Assembly (NCBI GenBank): GCA_942493265.1
Contig: OW818688.1
Location: 3,720,001-3,784,000 of the forward strand
Source: UBA12481 sp942493265
GTDB lineage: Bacteria; Bacteroidota; Bacteroidia; Bacteroidales; UBA12481
Direction: 5' to 3'
DNA: 64,000 bases
Made by a program: the position numbers and the translations under genes. This document shows positions 45,301 through 54,017 of this stretch, piece by piece. Within the stretch, counting starts at the first letter, position 1. Each line of letters begins with the position of its first letter. Under the pieces are notes generated by a model that worked only from the letters and a program-made list of their open reading frames with translations, was not told where the DNA came from and made no database searches.

Positions 45301-46441
45301 CGGGATCAAGAGTCAGCGGCTTAATTCCATTGACCTGTATTTCACCAGCAACCGGAGATATTGGACCCGCTCACCGGTTCTGGAAACTACCGACGATTGG
45401 AGACTTTCGGCAGGTCAGGCTGAAAAATTTGACCTGAGAATCGGCCAGTCGATTGATAAAACCGGAAAGCCGGCACTTAACGGCAGCGGCGCCAGTGATA
45501 ATGAGAACGACCCGAACTACATCAGTGAAACAGGCATGGGTTGGTTTCCGGGCTATGCCATCGATGTGGAAACCGGCGAGCGACTTAATATCGTGTACGG
45601 CGAGAGCTCGTTCCTCACGGGTGATCACGGCGCCGATATGGCCTGGAATCCAACGGCGCGGGAAGGATCGAAGTTGTATGAGGCAAGAAACGGAGCAGAA
45701 AGCTATTATTCCGATGTAATTTTTGGTGGCAAGCATTATATCTACATCATGGGCCACAACCGCACGATGCCGGGCAAGAAGGACCCGACCTTCTTCCCAG
45801 CCTACGATGCCGGAGCTTATTATATGGAGAAAATGGCAACGGCAAGCAAGGATAAAAGGAAGGAGTTGCTGGTGAATGCCACATGGACGGCCATTCCGAT
45901 TCTGGACAGCCTGACTGTCAAGGAGAAAGATAATGAAAACGATCTGTACGGATTTCTCCCGGCACAATCGGACCTGAAAATCAGGCTGAGGGTAGCCGGA
46001 CAGTACTGCCGGGGAACATACGATTATGCGGTCCCAGATTCGCTGGCGCAGAACAACAACAATCCGATGTATACCATCGATACCCGCTGGGTAACCCACT
46101 ATGTGACAGACCATCAGGTGCTGGTTGATGCCCTCGCGCTGATCCGTGTGGTTCCGAATCCATACTATGGTTATTCTGATTACCAAAGGATTGAGCCTGA
46201 TAACTGTGTCAAAGTCACCAATCTCCCGAAAACCTGCACGGTATCAGTATACTCCCTCAACGGCAACCTGGTCCGACGGTTTAAGAAAGAGAGTGACCGC
46301 ACCTATATTGACTGGGATCTGAAAAACCAGAGTGGTATTCAGATCGCCTCCGGTGCTTATATCGTTTACGTTGATGCACCGGGCATCGGGCATAAAGTGG
46401 TAAAGTTCTTTGGCGCAGTAAGATCACAGCAGCCGTTTTAA
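42365..46441 (+). CDS. Very large exported protein with C-terminal sorting-like domain
   Basis: From the ATG at 42365 the protein has 1,358 residues; the upstream frame to 42275 has no use as a signal peptide. MKRFLVSASFLCLFTQIGLPQ is the signal peptide. The body has Asp/Asn/Gly-rich loops (YWDNNNDGLYVPEDGDYPFYDLDG, CTSYDDQNNLICNDC) that look like calcium-binding sites, and several Cys pairs. The end, VVPNPYYGYSDY...NLVRRFKKE...SGAYIVYVDAPG, is the FlgD/T9SS-type beta-sandwich found on type IX cargo, although the final residues VVKFFGAVRSQQPF are longer than usual. No enzyme motif is recognised. It overlaps the convergent ABC gene by 18 bp. Confidence 0.78.
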   Translation: MKRFLVSASFLCLFTQIGLPQKNKEVLVSRQALSDNIKGLAAGCTPGKTVTELSLNNVRTWARMDGVLWSAPTESMPGYEVPKNSGKSSLYSGGIWIGGADINGQLKLCASKYAGVSNYWPGPLKADDPGRGTTEAEVCYRYDRHFPISRFDVAAFRKWYTTPLDKREKDFIGYSVPQTILDWPAHGDAAAGYDYNLAPYWDNNNDGLYVPEDGDYPFYDLDGVLPCGSSRESRVPRLYGDATIWWVSNDRGNIHQFPYGEAIGMEIRSQAFQYSANDAVNDMSFYNFTLINRSTYTLYDTYVGIYADGDIGNFMDDFAGCDVSKGIGYFYNGDAIDGDGKPNEYGNNPPAIGFDFLEGPYQDPNGQDDCTSYDDQNNLICNDCTLNGSINGLNFNDGIADNERWGMTGFFNLNYSTGCVGCDDSSIPLFYYRYLTGYWRDDQHMRYGGNGHPNTGGTGPDCSFGFPGDSDPCGWGQGGVVMPPWTEETAGNEPGDRRMIQSSGPFKMEPGAVNDMTIGVVWARSYDGGLMASVNKMVLADEKAQRLFENCFQVVDGPDAPELNIVEQDQKLIFHIWNKPSSNNYLEKYRERDPFIICPASTPDCDAFYSFEGYQVWQIRDGEVPVSEVTVHNELIAREVFQTDIRNGAGRLINFYWDPVTESSQSVIEVSGSDQGIQHSFEVTKDAFADRGNPLVNYKKYHFVAIAYAYNNYLQYGQSNMESLEGQKLQYLAGRKGADGPVKIFEATPHKIEPEGLRLVGLPGEFSQPIVTQIEGFGSGRNNIDISQAALDEIMKGAPWKAGKLEFEPGRGPINVSVVDPMNVQANLYTLKFDSVNSFISSGYMNGKLINANWFMVSSQGDTVFSESWIAAEYEQLIPQWGLSVSINQVAVPFQAGAIGNGFIDATITLYDPGNKWLSFIADEDRGVPRNWIRSGYNDGDSEDKNSVYEKILGGTWTPFRIASSALHGPAYEPARFTIGIKSQRLNSIDLYFTSNRRYWTRSPVLETTDDWRLSAGQAEKFDLRIGQSIDKTGKPALNGSGASDNENDPNYISETGMGWFPGYAIDVETGERLNIVYGESSFLTGDHGADMAWNPTAREGSKLYEARNGAESYYSDVIFGGKHYIYIMGHNRTMPGKKDPTFFPAYDAGAYYMEKMATASKDKRKELLVNATWTAIPILDSLTVKEKDNENDLYGFLPAQSDLKIRLRVAGQYCRGTYDYAVPDSLAQNNNNPMYTIDTRWVTHYVTDHQVLVDALALIRVVPNPYYGYSDYQRIEPDNCVKVTNLPKTCTVSVYSLNGNLVRRFKKESDRTYIDWDLKNQSGIQIASGAYIVYVDAPGIGHKVVKFFGAVRSQQPF

Positions 46442-49400
46442 CTTCCCCACCCCGGAAATTAATTTTCGGAGCCAATTGTAATATAAAGCCAGATATAGGA
46501 ATAAACTCATCAGCCAGATGGTAGCCAGGTTGAACCAGAGCGTATCGATCGATATTCCTGCCACGCGTTTTTCTGAACTCAGAAAATGAGCCCGGCCGTA
46601 ATCAAAATCCGGCTTCTTATATATGGGGGCGATTTTTTGCATGATCCCGTTCTTCGTTTCACGGTAGAGCTCATCTGCCCGGATATTTAAAACCAGATCT
46701 TCCAATGCTTTATTATGATGATTCTGCTTAAGTGAAAACAGGTATCCCTTCCCTTTCTCCTTACTCATCTTGCGCACGATTTGGTCTTTCTGATTACGAA
46801 GCTGATTGTTCAGGCCGGTTTGATAATCCCGTTGCCGGTCTAAATATTTTTTGGCCGAATCGGCAATCACCTGATTAAAACGTGCGGGAACGAGGTCACC
46901 TGTTGCCGGAAAGGGATCCAGATAACGGTTTAGCTTTAGAAATTCATTTTTAATAATATTCAGATTATGAACAATTTCCGATTCGGGTTTTTGTATGTTG
47001 ATAAACCCGGTGACCTGATCAATCCGCCCTTTTAGCTCAGTCAGTAAGAGATCTGAAAGAAACCGGGATTGAGCCATTTGCTTTTCTATTTCAAAAAAAT
47101 GGGCCATATACCGGTTGTTTTTAAACTGCTGAACCGCCATTGCTTCAAAAGCCCAACGCGACACCATGAGCTCCCCTACTATCGGAACAGCATCTTTATC
47201 GGCCATTTTATCCTGCAAATCATCAAATTTGACGATAACTCCGCAAAGCAATATCTGCGGAATCAGCAGCAGGGGAATAAGAATATAAATGGTTACCACT
47301 GAATCGAATGCCGAAGAAATATTCAAACCTGCCATATTCGAAAAAACTGCCGCCGAAAAAAGTACCATCCAAAATGCCAGTGTCATTCCATGAATCCCGA
47401 GAATTAGATTTCCAACCAATACAAAAGTCAGGGTTTGAAAGGCGGACAGCAACACCAGGAAAACGATTTTTGAATTGAGGTAACTGAACCTGCTTAAATT
47501 CAGGAACGATTCACGCAGCAGAATTTTCCGGTCCCTGATGATTTCTTCAGCGCTTACTCCCATGCCCATGAACAGCACAACCAGGATGGACATAAACAGG
47601 TAGGAGATCAGGTTTTTATTTTCGAAAAGAAGGTAATGGCTGTTCTCGGAAAACCGGGTGAAATAGGCTACAATAACTGCCAATACCGGCGCCTCAACCA
47701 GATTGATCAGCAAATATTGCCTGTCGGTCATTTTGATCTGAAAATTCCTTTCCAGAAAAATCCGGAATTGTTTCAGGCGGGTTGGCTTTTTGAATTCCGA
47801 TATCGGATTTTGCGCTGCGGATAATTCATTTTCCGATGGTTTTTGCTCAATCTTTTCTTTGTACAGGTCGTACCAGTCATCAGGTGAAAATTGTCTTTCA
47901 GTGGTCAGGTATCCCGACTCATCAATCTTTTTGGTTTCAACAATTTCTAACACCTGCTCGGGATTCACGTTGCCACATTGGAAGCATTCACATTCATCGG
48001 AATTGGCGTAGCCGATGGCCTGTTTGAAATAGATTATGGCGTCGAGCGGATTTCCGGTATAGATGGGCCTGCCACCTTTGTCCAGAATCCATAATTTATC
48101 GAACAATTTGAATATTGCAGAAGAAGGCTGGTGAATGTTCAGGATCAGGATCTTGCCTTTGCGCGCCTGGTCCTTCAACAAAAGCATGACTTTCTCGGAA
48201 TCCATTGATGACAGTCCCGAGGTAGGTTCATCCACATAGAGGATGGAAGGCTCCCGAATCAGTTCGAGTGCCAGGTTCAACCTTTTGCGCTGCCCGCCGC
48301 TGATTGTTTTCTTTAACGGGCTACCCACCTTAAGATCCTTAATATCTATCAGTTCCAATTCTTGAAGCATGTGCGCCACCCTTGAATTGATATCCTCCTC
48401 ATCCAATCCGTCGAAACAAAGCCGGGCATTGTACCACAGGTTTTGCCAAACCGTGAGATCCTCAAAAAGCAGATCGTCCTGCGGCACAAAACCAATCAGT
48501 CCGCCGGCTTCCTCCGGATGTTCATGAATATCAAGCTGGTTGATGTAAACATGGCCTTTATCACCTGGGAGACTTCCATTCAGGATGTTTAATAAGGTTG
48601 ACTTCCCCACCCCGCTTCCACCCATAATGGCGATCAGCTGGCCCGATCGTTCACTAAACGAAAAAGGACAAATGCCGTTTATGCTGTTTTTGAATTTATA
48701 CTCAATCTCAATGCCACTGAGCACAAATGGAACGGAATGGGATTTATCAAAAAATCCGGCAGCGATATCCGTATAATAAATCGGTTCCATTCGCGGCCCC
48801 CTGAGAATGCCTCCCTCCTTGAAAGCATAAAAACGATCGGGCAGAATGGTATTGCCTTCGAGAGCAATTATCTCTTTCCCCCTGAAATTGAAAATATAAT
48901 GTCCAACGGATGGCAAATACAAAAACAGGAGTTCCCCATTGAAGTTTTTGCGTTGAATGTGACCTATTTTAGGATTAGCCAATTGCTCCTGTGAGTTGAC
49001 CAGCAGGAAATCCGGGGAAAGGAGCTCTCCCTGACCAGTATAGAAAATCAATTGTTTGTATATCCTCACATCCTCCCGGCTGATTGAAAAGACTCCAGAA
49101 ATAATATCGGTCAAATCTTCAGCCATCCGGGGTTCACCCATCCGGGTAAGCTCCAGAAATCGAAGAAAAACCATGATTTGTTCCTTGTGCTGGAGCCTGC
49201 TTTTCAGGTTATTGGCAATCTTCCCGGCTTGTGTTATCAGATTTACCGGAACCTTTGGTGCGCTCTCAATGCCATATAAATCAAGCAGATCGTCAAAGAG
49301 TTTGGTATACTCTGTTGAAGTAACAATCCCCAGCTGGAATTTCAGATACCTTGAAAATGCAGACTGTGCATCAGTTTTGGATGAACCGCTCTGAACTGAA

Positions 49401-49447
49401 AAAATTGCAAACAGATTAATCAGGGCATTCAGGGTAACCTCATTCAT
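46424..49447 (-). CDS. Large ABC-2 type (ABCG-like) ATP-binding and permease protein
   Basis: From the ATG at 49447 the protein has 1,007 residues; an upstream TTG-like frame adds nine. The first 270 residues are a helical and beta-rich extension, unusual for half-transporters (MNEVTLNALINLFAIFSVQSG...). The ATPase follows: GGSGVGKSTLLNILNG Walker A at about 283, FVPQDDLLFEDLTVWQN Q-loop, SGGQRKRLNLALELI signature and ILYVDEPTSGLSSMD Walker B with D-loop. Then come membrane helices with ABC2-type order (about 590-760), a long periplasmic loop, and one last helix near the C-terminus. It is probably a lipid, polysaccharide or drug exporter; the substrate is not evident. Confidence 0.88.
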   Translation of the reverse strand: MNEVTLNALINLFAIFSVQSGSSKTDAQSAFSRYLKFQLGIVTSTEYTKLFDDLLDLYGIESAPKVPVNLITQAGKIANNLKSRLQHKEQIMVFLRFLELTRMGEPRMAEDLTDIISGVFSISREDVRIYKQLIFYTGQGELLSPDFLLVNSQEQLANPKIGHIQRKNFNGELLFLYLPSVGHYIFNFRGKEIIALEGNTILPDRFYAFKEGGILRGPRMEPIYYTDIAAGFFDKSHSVPFVLSGIEIEYKFKNSINGICPFSFSERSGQLIAIMGGSGVGKSTLLNILNGSLPGDKGHVYINQLDIHEHPEEAGGLIGFVPQDDLLFEDLTVWQNLWYNARLCFDGLDEEDINSRVAHMLQELELIDIKDLKVGSPLKKTISGGQRKRLNLALELIREPSILYVDEPTSGLSSMDSEKVMLLLKDQARKGKILILNIHQPSSAIFKLFDKLWILDKGGRPIYTGNPLDAIIYFKQAIGYANSDECECFQCGNVNPEQVLEIVETKKIDESGYLTTERQFSPDDWYDLYKEKIEQKPSENELSAAQNPISEFKKPTRLKQFRIFLERNFQIKMTDRQYLLINLVEAPVLAVIVAYFTRFSENSHYLLFENKNLISYLFMSILVVLFMGMGVSAEEIIRDRKILLRESFLNLSRFSYLNSKIVFLVLLSAFQTLTFVLVGNLILGIHGMTLAFWMVLFSAAVFSNMAGLNISSAFDSVVTIYILIPLLLIPQILLCGVIVKFDDLQDKMADKDAVPIVGELMVSRWAFEAMAVQQFKNNRYMAHFFEIEKQMAQSRFLSDLLLTELKGRIDQVTGFINIQKPESEIVHNLNIIKNEFLKLNRYLDPFPATGDLVPARFNQVIADSAKKYLDRQRDYQTGLNNQLRNQKDQIVRKMSKEKGKGYLFSLKQNHHNKALEDLVLNIRADELYRETKNGIMQKIAPIYKKPDFDYGRAHFLSSEKRVAGISIDTLWFNLATIWLMSLFLYLALYYNWLRKLISGVGKLKRLL

Positions 49448-49476
49448 AGGGCAATTTCTTTGAAATTGGCACACAA

Positions 49477-49514
49477 CATTATCCGGAATGAGCAGGCTGT
49501 CATTCCGGATAATG
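49477..49514. repeat. Perfect 15-bp inverted repeat between two minus-strand genes
   Basis: CATTATCCGGAATGA (49477-49491) and its exact complement (49500-49514) enclose an 8-nt loop. It sits after the lipoprotein gene and before the ABC gene in transcription order, without a T-run on either side. It could be a rho-dependent stop, an mRNA-stabilising hairpin or an operator. Confidence 0.75.
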
Positions 49515-49538
49515 CCAGATTAAAAATGATTTAACAGA

Positions 49539-50363
49539 TTACTGCAGCATATCATTTCTGATTGCCTCGATCATCGGTGCAATTTCTTTAAGTTCTTTCT
49601 CCGTAAAACCCGGATGTTCATTGAAGTAAGTCACAATGGGTTTCATTTTTTCATAATAGGGTTTAACGACTTCATCCGTCGATAGCAGCTCCAGTAAATT
49701 AAGCATGGTTTTGGCCAGATCACCTTGCTTCGATAAACATTCTATCAGGGCAGGCTTGGTTCCGGAATATAAAGTTAACTGAGTCAGGAGATAAAAAATC
49801 TCAACATTTCCGCCTATGAAGATCAATGGATAAATTTCCGGGCTGTTGGCGCTTTGTTCCTGGTGATAGACTTTCATAGCCAGGTCTACGTAGGCTGCAA
49901 CAGAATCCTTGTTATCCGCGTACTTGGCCAAACTTTCAAAATACTCCATTGTTTTCGGCATGTTTTTTTGAATACCGAGCTTGCCCATCAGTCGGGTTAC
50001 CACTTCTCCGCCCTGTGCAGCCCGGTCGGGGTGCTGACTGATAACGGAATAACTCATGTCTGCTGTAAAAGCCCCTAAAGCCATCGACATTTCCTGCCTG
50101 GTTTCATATTTTTCAGCATTTGACAGGGGCAGCGGCAATCCGTTAATGTAGGAGACACCTATTTCCTTGAAAACGGTAAAGGTGGCAATCCCTTTTGGTG
50201 ATTGCCGGATTAATTCAGCAATCTTGTTCCGGAATGCCACGGTATCAAATGCAGCAGCAGCTTGTCCTTTGGTCTGCTTATTGGAAGGATTTTGATTACA
50301 GGCGGACAATACCAGTACAATCAGGCTGATAAGCAACGAGCTTTTGAATAATTGTGCTTTCAT
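49539..50363 (-). CDS. Lipoprotein, unknown function
   Basis: The protein has 274 residues. The signal peptide ends LVLSACNQN (Cys22), a classic lipoprotein site, then a Gln/Ala-rich linker. The mature part is mainly helical (KNKIAELIRQSPKGIATF, ETRQEMSMALGAFTADMSY, DLAMKVYHQEQ). I do not recognise the family. It lies just before the ABC gene in the same direction and could be its periplasmic partner. Confidence 0.7.
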   Translation of the reverse strand: MKAQLFKSSLLISLIVLVLSACNQNPSNKQTKGQAAAAFDTVAFRNKIAELIRQSPKGIATFTVFKEIGVSYINGLPLPLSNAEKYETRQEMSMALGAFTADMSYSVISQHPDRAAQGGEVVTRLMGKLGIQKNMPKTMEYFESLAKYADNKDSVAAYVDLAMKVYHQEQSANSPEIYPLIFIGGNVEIFYLLTQLTLYSGTKPALIECLSKQGDLAKTMLNLLELLSTDEVVKPYYEKMKPIVTYFNEHPGFTEKELKEIAPMIEAIRNDMLQ

Positions 50364-50582
50364 AAAATTACGGAGTTAGATTTAGTAATACTGTAATATT
50401 TAACCAGTCGTTTTACCACTGTCGGAAGGATCTGATAAACTGCTTGATAGTCTTCACCCAAAGTTAAAAAAACTATTAATTCCTACCTAAAAAATCTTTT
50501 AACCATCAAACGATAATTACCGTATTTTTAGAGCTGAGCGAACTATTGTCAATAAATTTGAACAAAGCGAGATAATAATACG

Positions 50583-51746
50583 ATGGACACAGCTTTACAA
50601 TTGATTCTGATTTGTGGCATTATCATTACTTCCTATCTTATCGATGTTTTTGCAAGAAAAACAAAAATTCCCGCTGTCCTTTTTCTGATTATTCTGGGAA
50701 TCCTGCTGCGACAGGTCAGTGACCATTTTCAGCTGATTGATTTTGATTTTAAAACAATCATTCCGGTTTTAGGCACCTTTGGATTGATCCTAATAGTTTT
50801 TGAGGGAGCACTGGATCTCGACTATGAGAAACAGAAAAACATGATTATCAGGAATGCTTTCTTTGCCAGTCTGATTATCCTCATTGCCACTGCCATAGCC
50901 ATCACACTTCTTTTGTCGGAAATTACCGAACTAACCTTCCATCAATGCCTGGTGAACGCCATTCCTCTCAGTATTATCAGTTCGGCCATTGCCATTCCGT
51001 CTGTTGTATCGATGACCTCTAAAACCAAGGAGTTTATCACCTATGAAAGCACATTCTCGGATATCCTGGGGATCATTCTCTTCAATTATGCCGTGACTTA
51101 TACGGCTGTCAATGCCGGTATGTTTATGAAACTTGGGTCCGAACTGGTCCTGGTTACGCTCCTGTCACTATCAGGCTGTCTTTTATTGCTTTTTCTGCTA
51201 AAAACGATCACCCATTCCGTTAAGTTTATTCTGGTTATAACCGTCATGGTTTTCCTGTATTCAATAGGGAAGTACTTTCATCTTTCTTCACTGATCCTGG
51301 TTTTAGTATTCGGTCTGTTTCTAAAAAATCTTCACCTGTTCAGGTGGCCGATATTTCAAAAATATTTTGTTTATGATAAGTTTGAGAAGGATTTCGGTTT
51401 CCTGCATCAGATTACAGCAGAGGGTGTATTTCTCATCAAGACCTTCTTTTTTGTAATTTTCGGTTTCATCATTGATTTTGAGGAACTTATCTATACAAGA
51501 ACCTTTTTGATCAGTCTCCTGGTGGTTGGAATAATCTATTTGATCCGGGCTGTGTTTATCCGGCTGATAACGAAAAATTTTCTACCCATCACCTTTATTT
51601 CTCCCCGCGGCTTGATCACAATCCTCCTATATCTGAGTATTCCTGAAGAATTCAGGATTCCCGAGGTAAATGCCGGAGTGCTGTTTCTGGTAGTCCTGAT
51701 CACCAGCTTCATGATGCTTCTTGGCCGGAGGGATCGCAAAATTTAG
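50583..51746 (+). CDS. Cation:proton antiporter (CPA1/NhaP-like)
   Basis: The protein has 387 residues with about 11-12 membrane helices. VFARKTKIPAVLFLIILGILLR, VFEGALDLD and SIISSAIAIPSVVSM are typical of the Na+/H+ exchanger core; IFGFIIDFEEL and SPRGLITILLY (RG-type helix) follow. The extra cytoplasmic C-terminal regulatory part of eukaryotic NHE is missing, as in many bacterial forms. It exchanges Na+ or K+ for H+ across the inner membrane. It is convergent with a trehalose synthesis operon, and both point to salt and osmotic stress. Confidence 0.9.
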   Translation: MDTALQLILICGIIITSYLIDVFARKTKIPAVLFLIILGILLRQVSDHFQLIDFDFKTIIPVLGTFGLILIVFEGALDLDYEKQKNMIIRNAFFASLIILIATAIAITLLLSEITELTFHQCLVNAIPLSIISSAIAIPSVVSMTSKTKEFITYESTFSDILGIILFNYAVTYTAVNAGMFMKLGSELVLVTLLSLSGCLLLLFLLKTITHSVKFILVITVMVFLYSIGKYFHLSSLILVLVFGLFLKNLHLFRWPIFQKYFVYDKFEKDFGFLHQITAEGVFLIKTFFFVIFGFIIDFEELIYTRTFLISLLVVGIIYLIRAVFIRLITKNFLPITFISPRGLITILLYLSIPEEFRIPEVNAGVLFLVVLITSFMMLLGRRDRKI

Positions 51747-51780
51747 CTTTCCATGATTCTGGTCAGCCACACCAGGTGAT

Positions 51781-54000
51781 TTATGATTCCAGTGCTTTCA
51801 AAAGATCCAGAAAGTCGGAGAATACCGGAACATTGAATCTCGCAAGAGATGGGCTTAATCCAATTCTGATGGTATATGCGTTTTCAGGTAATGCTTTGAA
51901 AAGGAATTCATCGGTTTTATCATCCCCGGCAGCAAGAATGAAATCGAAGCTTTCATTTAACAGCAAGGCGCTTGCCGCTTGTCCCTTATCATATCTGCCA
52001 CTCTTCAATTCCAGCACTTTATGGCCATCAATGATTTCAAAATCTGTTTGAAACGGAATCATTTCCGTCAGGTCATCCCGCAATTCATGAAGACGCCGTT
52101 GAGCTAATTCAGGATCAGCATTGCGATAATGCCACGCAATGCTTCCTGTTTTCTCCTCAAGAAAAGTACCATTGCATCGGTTTACATATTCCATAAGAAC
52201 AGGCATGATAACCTCCTTCCAATGTAAATCAGGATTAAATGCGGCTTCCCATAAATCATTGCCCCGCTTGATAAAGTAGCCATGCTCGGCTACTAAAGTC
52301 ACCTGGATACCCTTAAATTGTCGTTCCAGGAATTCCCGGTTTCGTCCGCTGATGATTACAACCTGATTTTTGGGATCCTGTGATATTTTCTTAATGATGT
52401 TAATGGTTTTATGATCGATAACTGCCATTTCAGGATATTTGGAAAATGCAACCAGGGTGCCGTCATAATCCAGAAAAAGGATACGACTTTGAGCGCGGTG
52501 ATATTCAGATGTTATCAGGGATTTAATTTCTCTGCTCACAAATTTCACATTCAGAATCTTCTGCTGCTCTTTTGTATCATATGCCTGATGAAAAAAATCA
52601 TTGGCCCAGGTAAAGACATTGTAAGTCGCCAAGCGATTTTGCATTCGTTCCAGCCGTGAATGTTTTTCAGCGGGCTCCATTATAAGAGCAGTATGAATAG
52701 CCTCAGCCAGTAAGCTGTGGTCTACCGGGTTAATGATTATGGCATCGTCCAGTTCTGCAGCGGCCCCGGCCATTTCACTCAAAATCAGCACACCTTTATT
52801 CTCAACCTGGCAGGCTACATATTCTTTGGCAACCAGGTTCATACCATCGCGCAAAGGGGTGATAAGGCCAACATCACTAACATCGTATAAGGCAACCATC
52901 TCATTAAATGATAAAGACTTATACTGATAGATTACGGGACGCCAGGCTAAGGAACTATATTGACCATTTATCCGGCCAACAGTTGATTCAATTTCCTTCT
53001 TCATTTCTTTGTATTTTTCAATGCTGTCGCGGGAAGGAACCACAACCATATTGAAAACTACTCTTGTATGCCATTCGGGAAATCTTTCAAGGAAGGTTTC
53101 ATAACCTTTCAGCCTTAACAGCAGCCCTTTGGAATAATCAAGCCGGTCAACGGAAAAAATAAGTTTTTGTCCCGGAAGATTCGTTAAAATCTTTTGCTTT
53201 TCTGCCAATACTTTTTCGCTGAGGCAGGCATCATGAAATTTGTCATAATCTATGCCAATCGGAAAAACCTCAGCTTTAACCAGTTTACCCGGAGTATAGA
53301 TAATGTTTTGATGACACTCAAAGGAGGTTGTACGCTTAACACATTTTATAAAATGTTGGGTATAGTCATTTGTATGAAAGCCAATCAGATCTGCCCCAAG
53401 CATTCCGGTAATTATTGATTCACGCCAATCCCTCGGTAGAAGCCTGAACAACTCGAAAGAAGGGAAAGGAATGTGAAGAAAGAAGCCAATGGAAACACCA
53501 GGAAGCCTTTCCCGAATCATCTCAGGCAGGAGTAACAATTGATAATCATGTATCCAAATGAAATCTCCAGGTTTTGCAACTTTTACAATTTCATCACAGA
53601 ATCTGGAGTTTACCTCCTTGTATCCAACAAAATAGTCATCATTATAAACACAATACGATGGAAAATAATGGAACAATGGCCAAAGCAGGTCATTTGAGAA
53701 TCCCGCATAATGCAATTCGTTTAATTCTGATGATATGCCAACCGGAACTATCTCAAATTGCTCATTTTCAAATGCTGATGGAGGTAGTCCCATAGATAAA
53801 TCATCTGCAATGCCTGTCCAGACAATTTTTTTCCCATATCCATTGCCGGATGTTGTGGAAAACTTCTCCGATAAGGCAAGAATTGCCGAAACCAGGCCTC
53901 CGGAATTCTGAACTGCCTTGATACCGTTTTTTGTCCGGCTGAATTTAAATGGCAGTCGGTAAGCGGCAATTATCAATCTTTCAAATGTTATATTGTCCAT
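51781..54000 (-). CDS. Trehalose-6-phosphate synthase/phosphatase fusion
   Basis: The protein has 739 residues in two domains. Residues 1-475 are a GT20 glycosyltransferase (OtsA type) with VWTGIADDL, WIHDYQLLLLPEMIR, IGFFLHIPFPSFELFRLLP and DRLDYSKGL; it joins UDP-glucose and glucose 6-phosphate. Residues about 495-739 are a HAD phosphatase (OtsB type) with LFLDYDGTLVAF (Asp511 nucleophile), VVIISGRN and ILAAGDDKTDEFLF. The fusion makes trehalose in two steps without releasing the phosphate. It is 17 bp downstream of the GH15 gene in the same operon. Confidence 0.95.
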   Translation of the reverse strand: MDNITFERLIIAAYRLPFKFSRTKNGIKAVQNSGGLVSAILALSEKFSTTSGNGYGKKIVWTGIADDLSMGLPPSAFENEQFEIVPVGISSELNELHYAGFSNDLLWPLFHYFPSYCVYNDDYFVGYKEVNSRFCDEIVKVAKPGDFIWIHDYQLLLLPEMIRERLPGVSIGFFLHIPFPSFELFRLLPRDWRESIITGMLGADLIGFHTNDYTQHFIKCVKRTTSFECHQNIIYTPGKLVKAEVFPIGIDYDKFHDACLSEKVLAEKQKILTNLPGQKLIFSVDRLDYSKGLLLRLKGYETFLERFPEWHTRVVFNMVVVPSRDSIEKYKEMKKEIESTVGRINGQYSSLAWRPVIYQYKSLSFNEMVALYDVSDVGLITPLRDGMNLVAKEYVACQVENKGVLILSEMAGAAAELDDAIIINPVDHSLLAEAIHTALIMEPAEKHSRLERMQNRLATYNVFTWANDFFHQAYDTKEQQKILNVKFVSREIKSLITSEYHRAQSRILFLDYDGTLVAFSKYPEMAVIDHKTINIIKKISQDPKNQVVIISGRNREFLERQFKGIQVTLVAEHGYFIKRGNDLWEAAFNPDLHWKEVIMPVLMEYVNRCNGTFLEEKTGSIAWHYRNADPELAQRRLHELRDDLTEMIPFQTDFEIIDGHKVLELKSGRYDKGQAASALLLNESFDFILAAGDDKTDEFLFKALPENAYTIRIGLSPSLARFNVPVFSDFLDLLKALES

Positions 54001-54017
54001 TTATCAGTTTTGGATGG

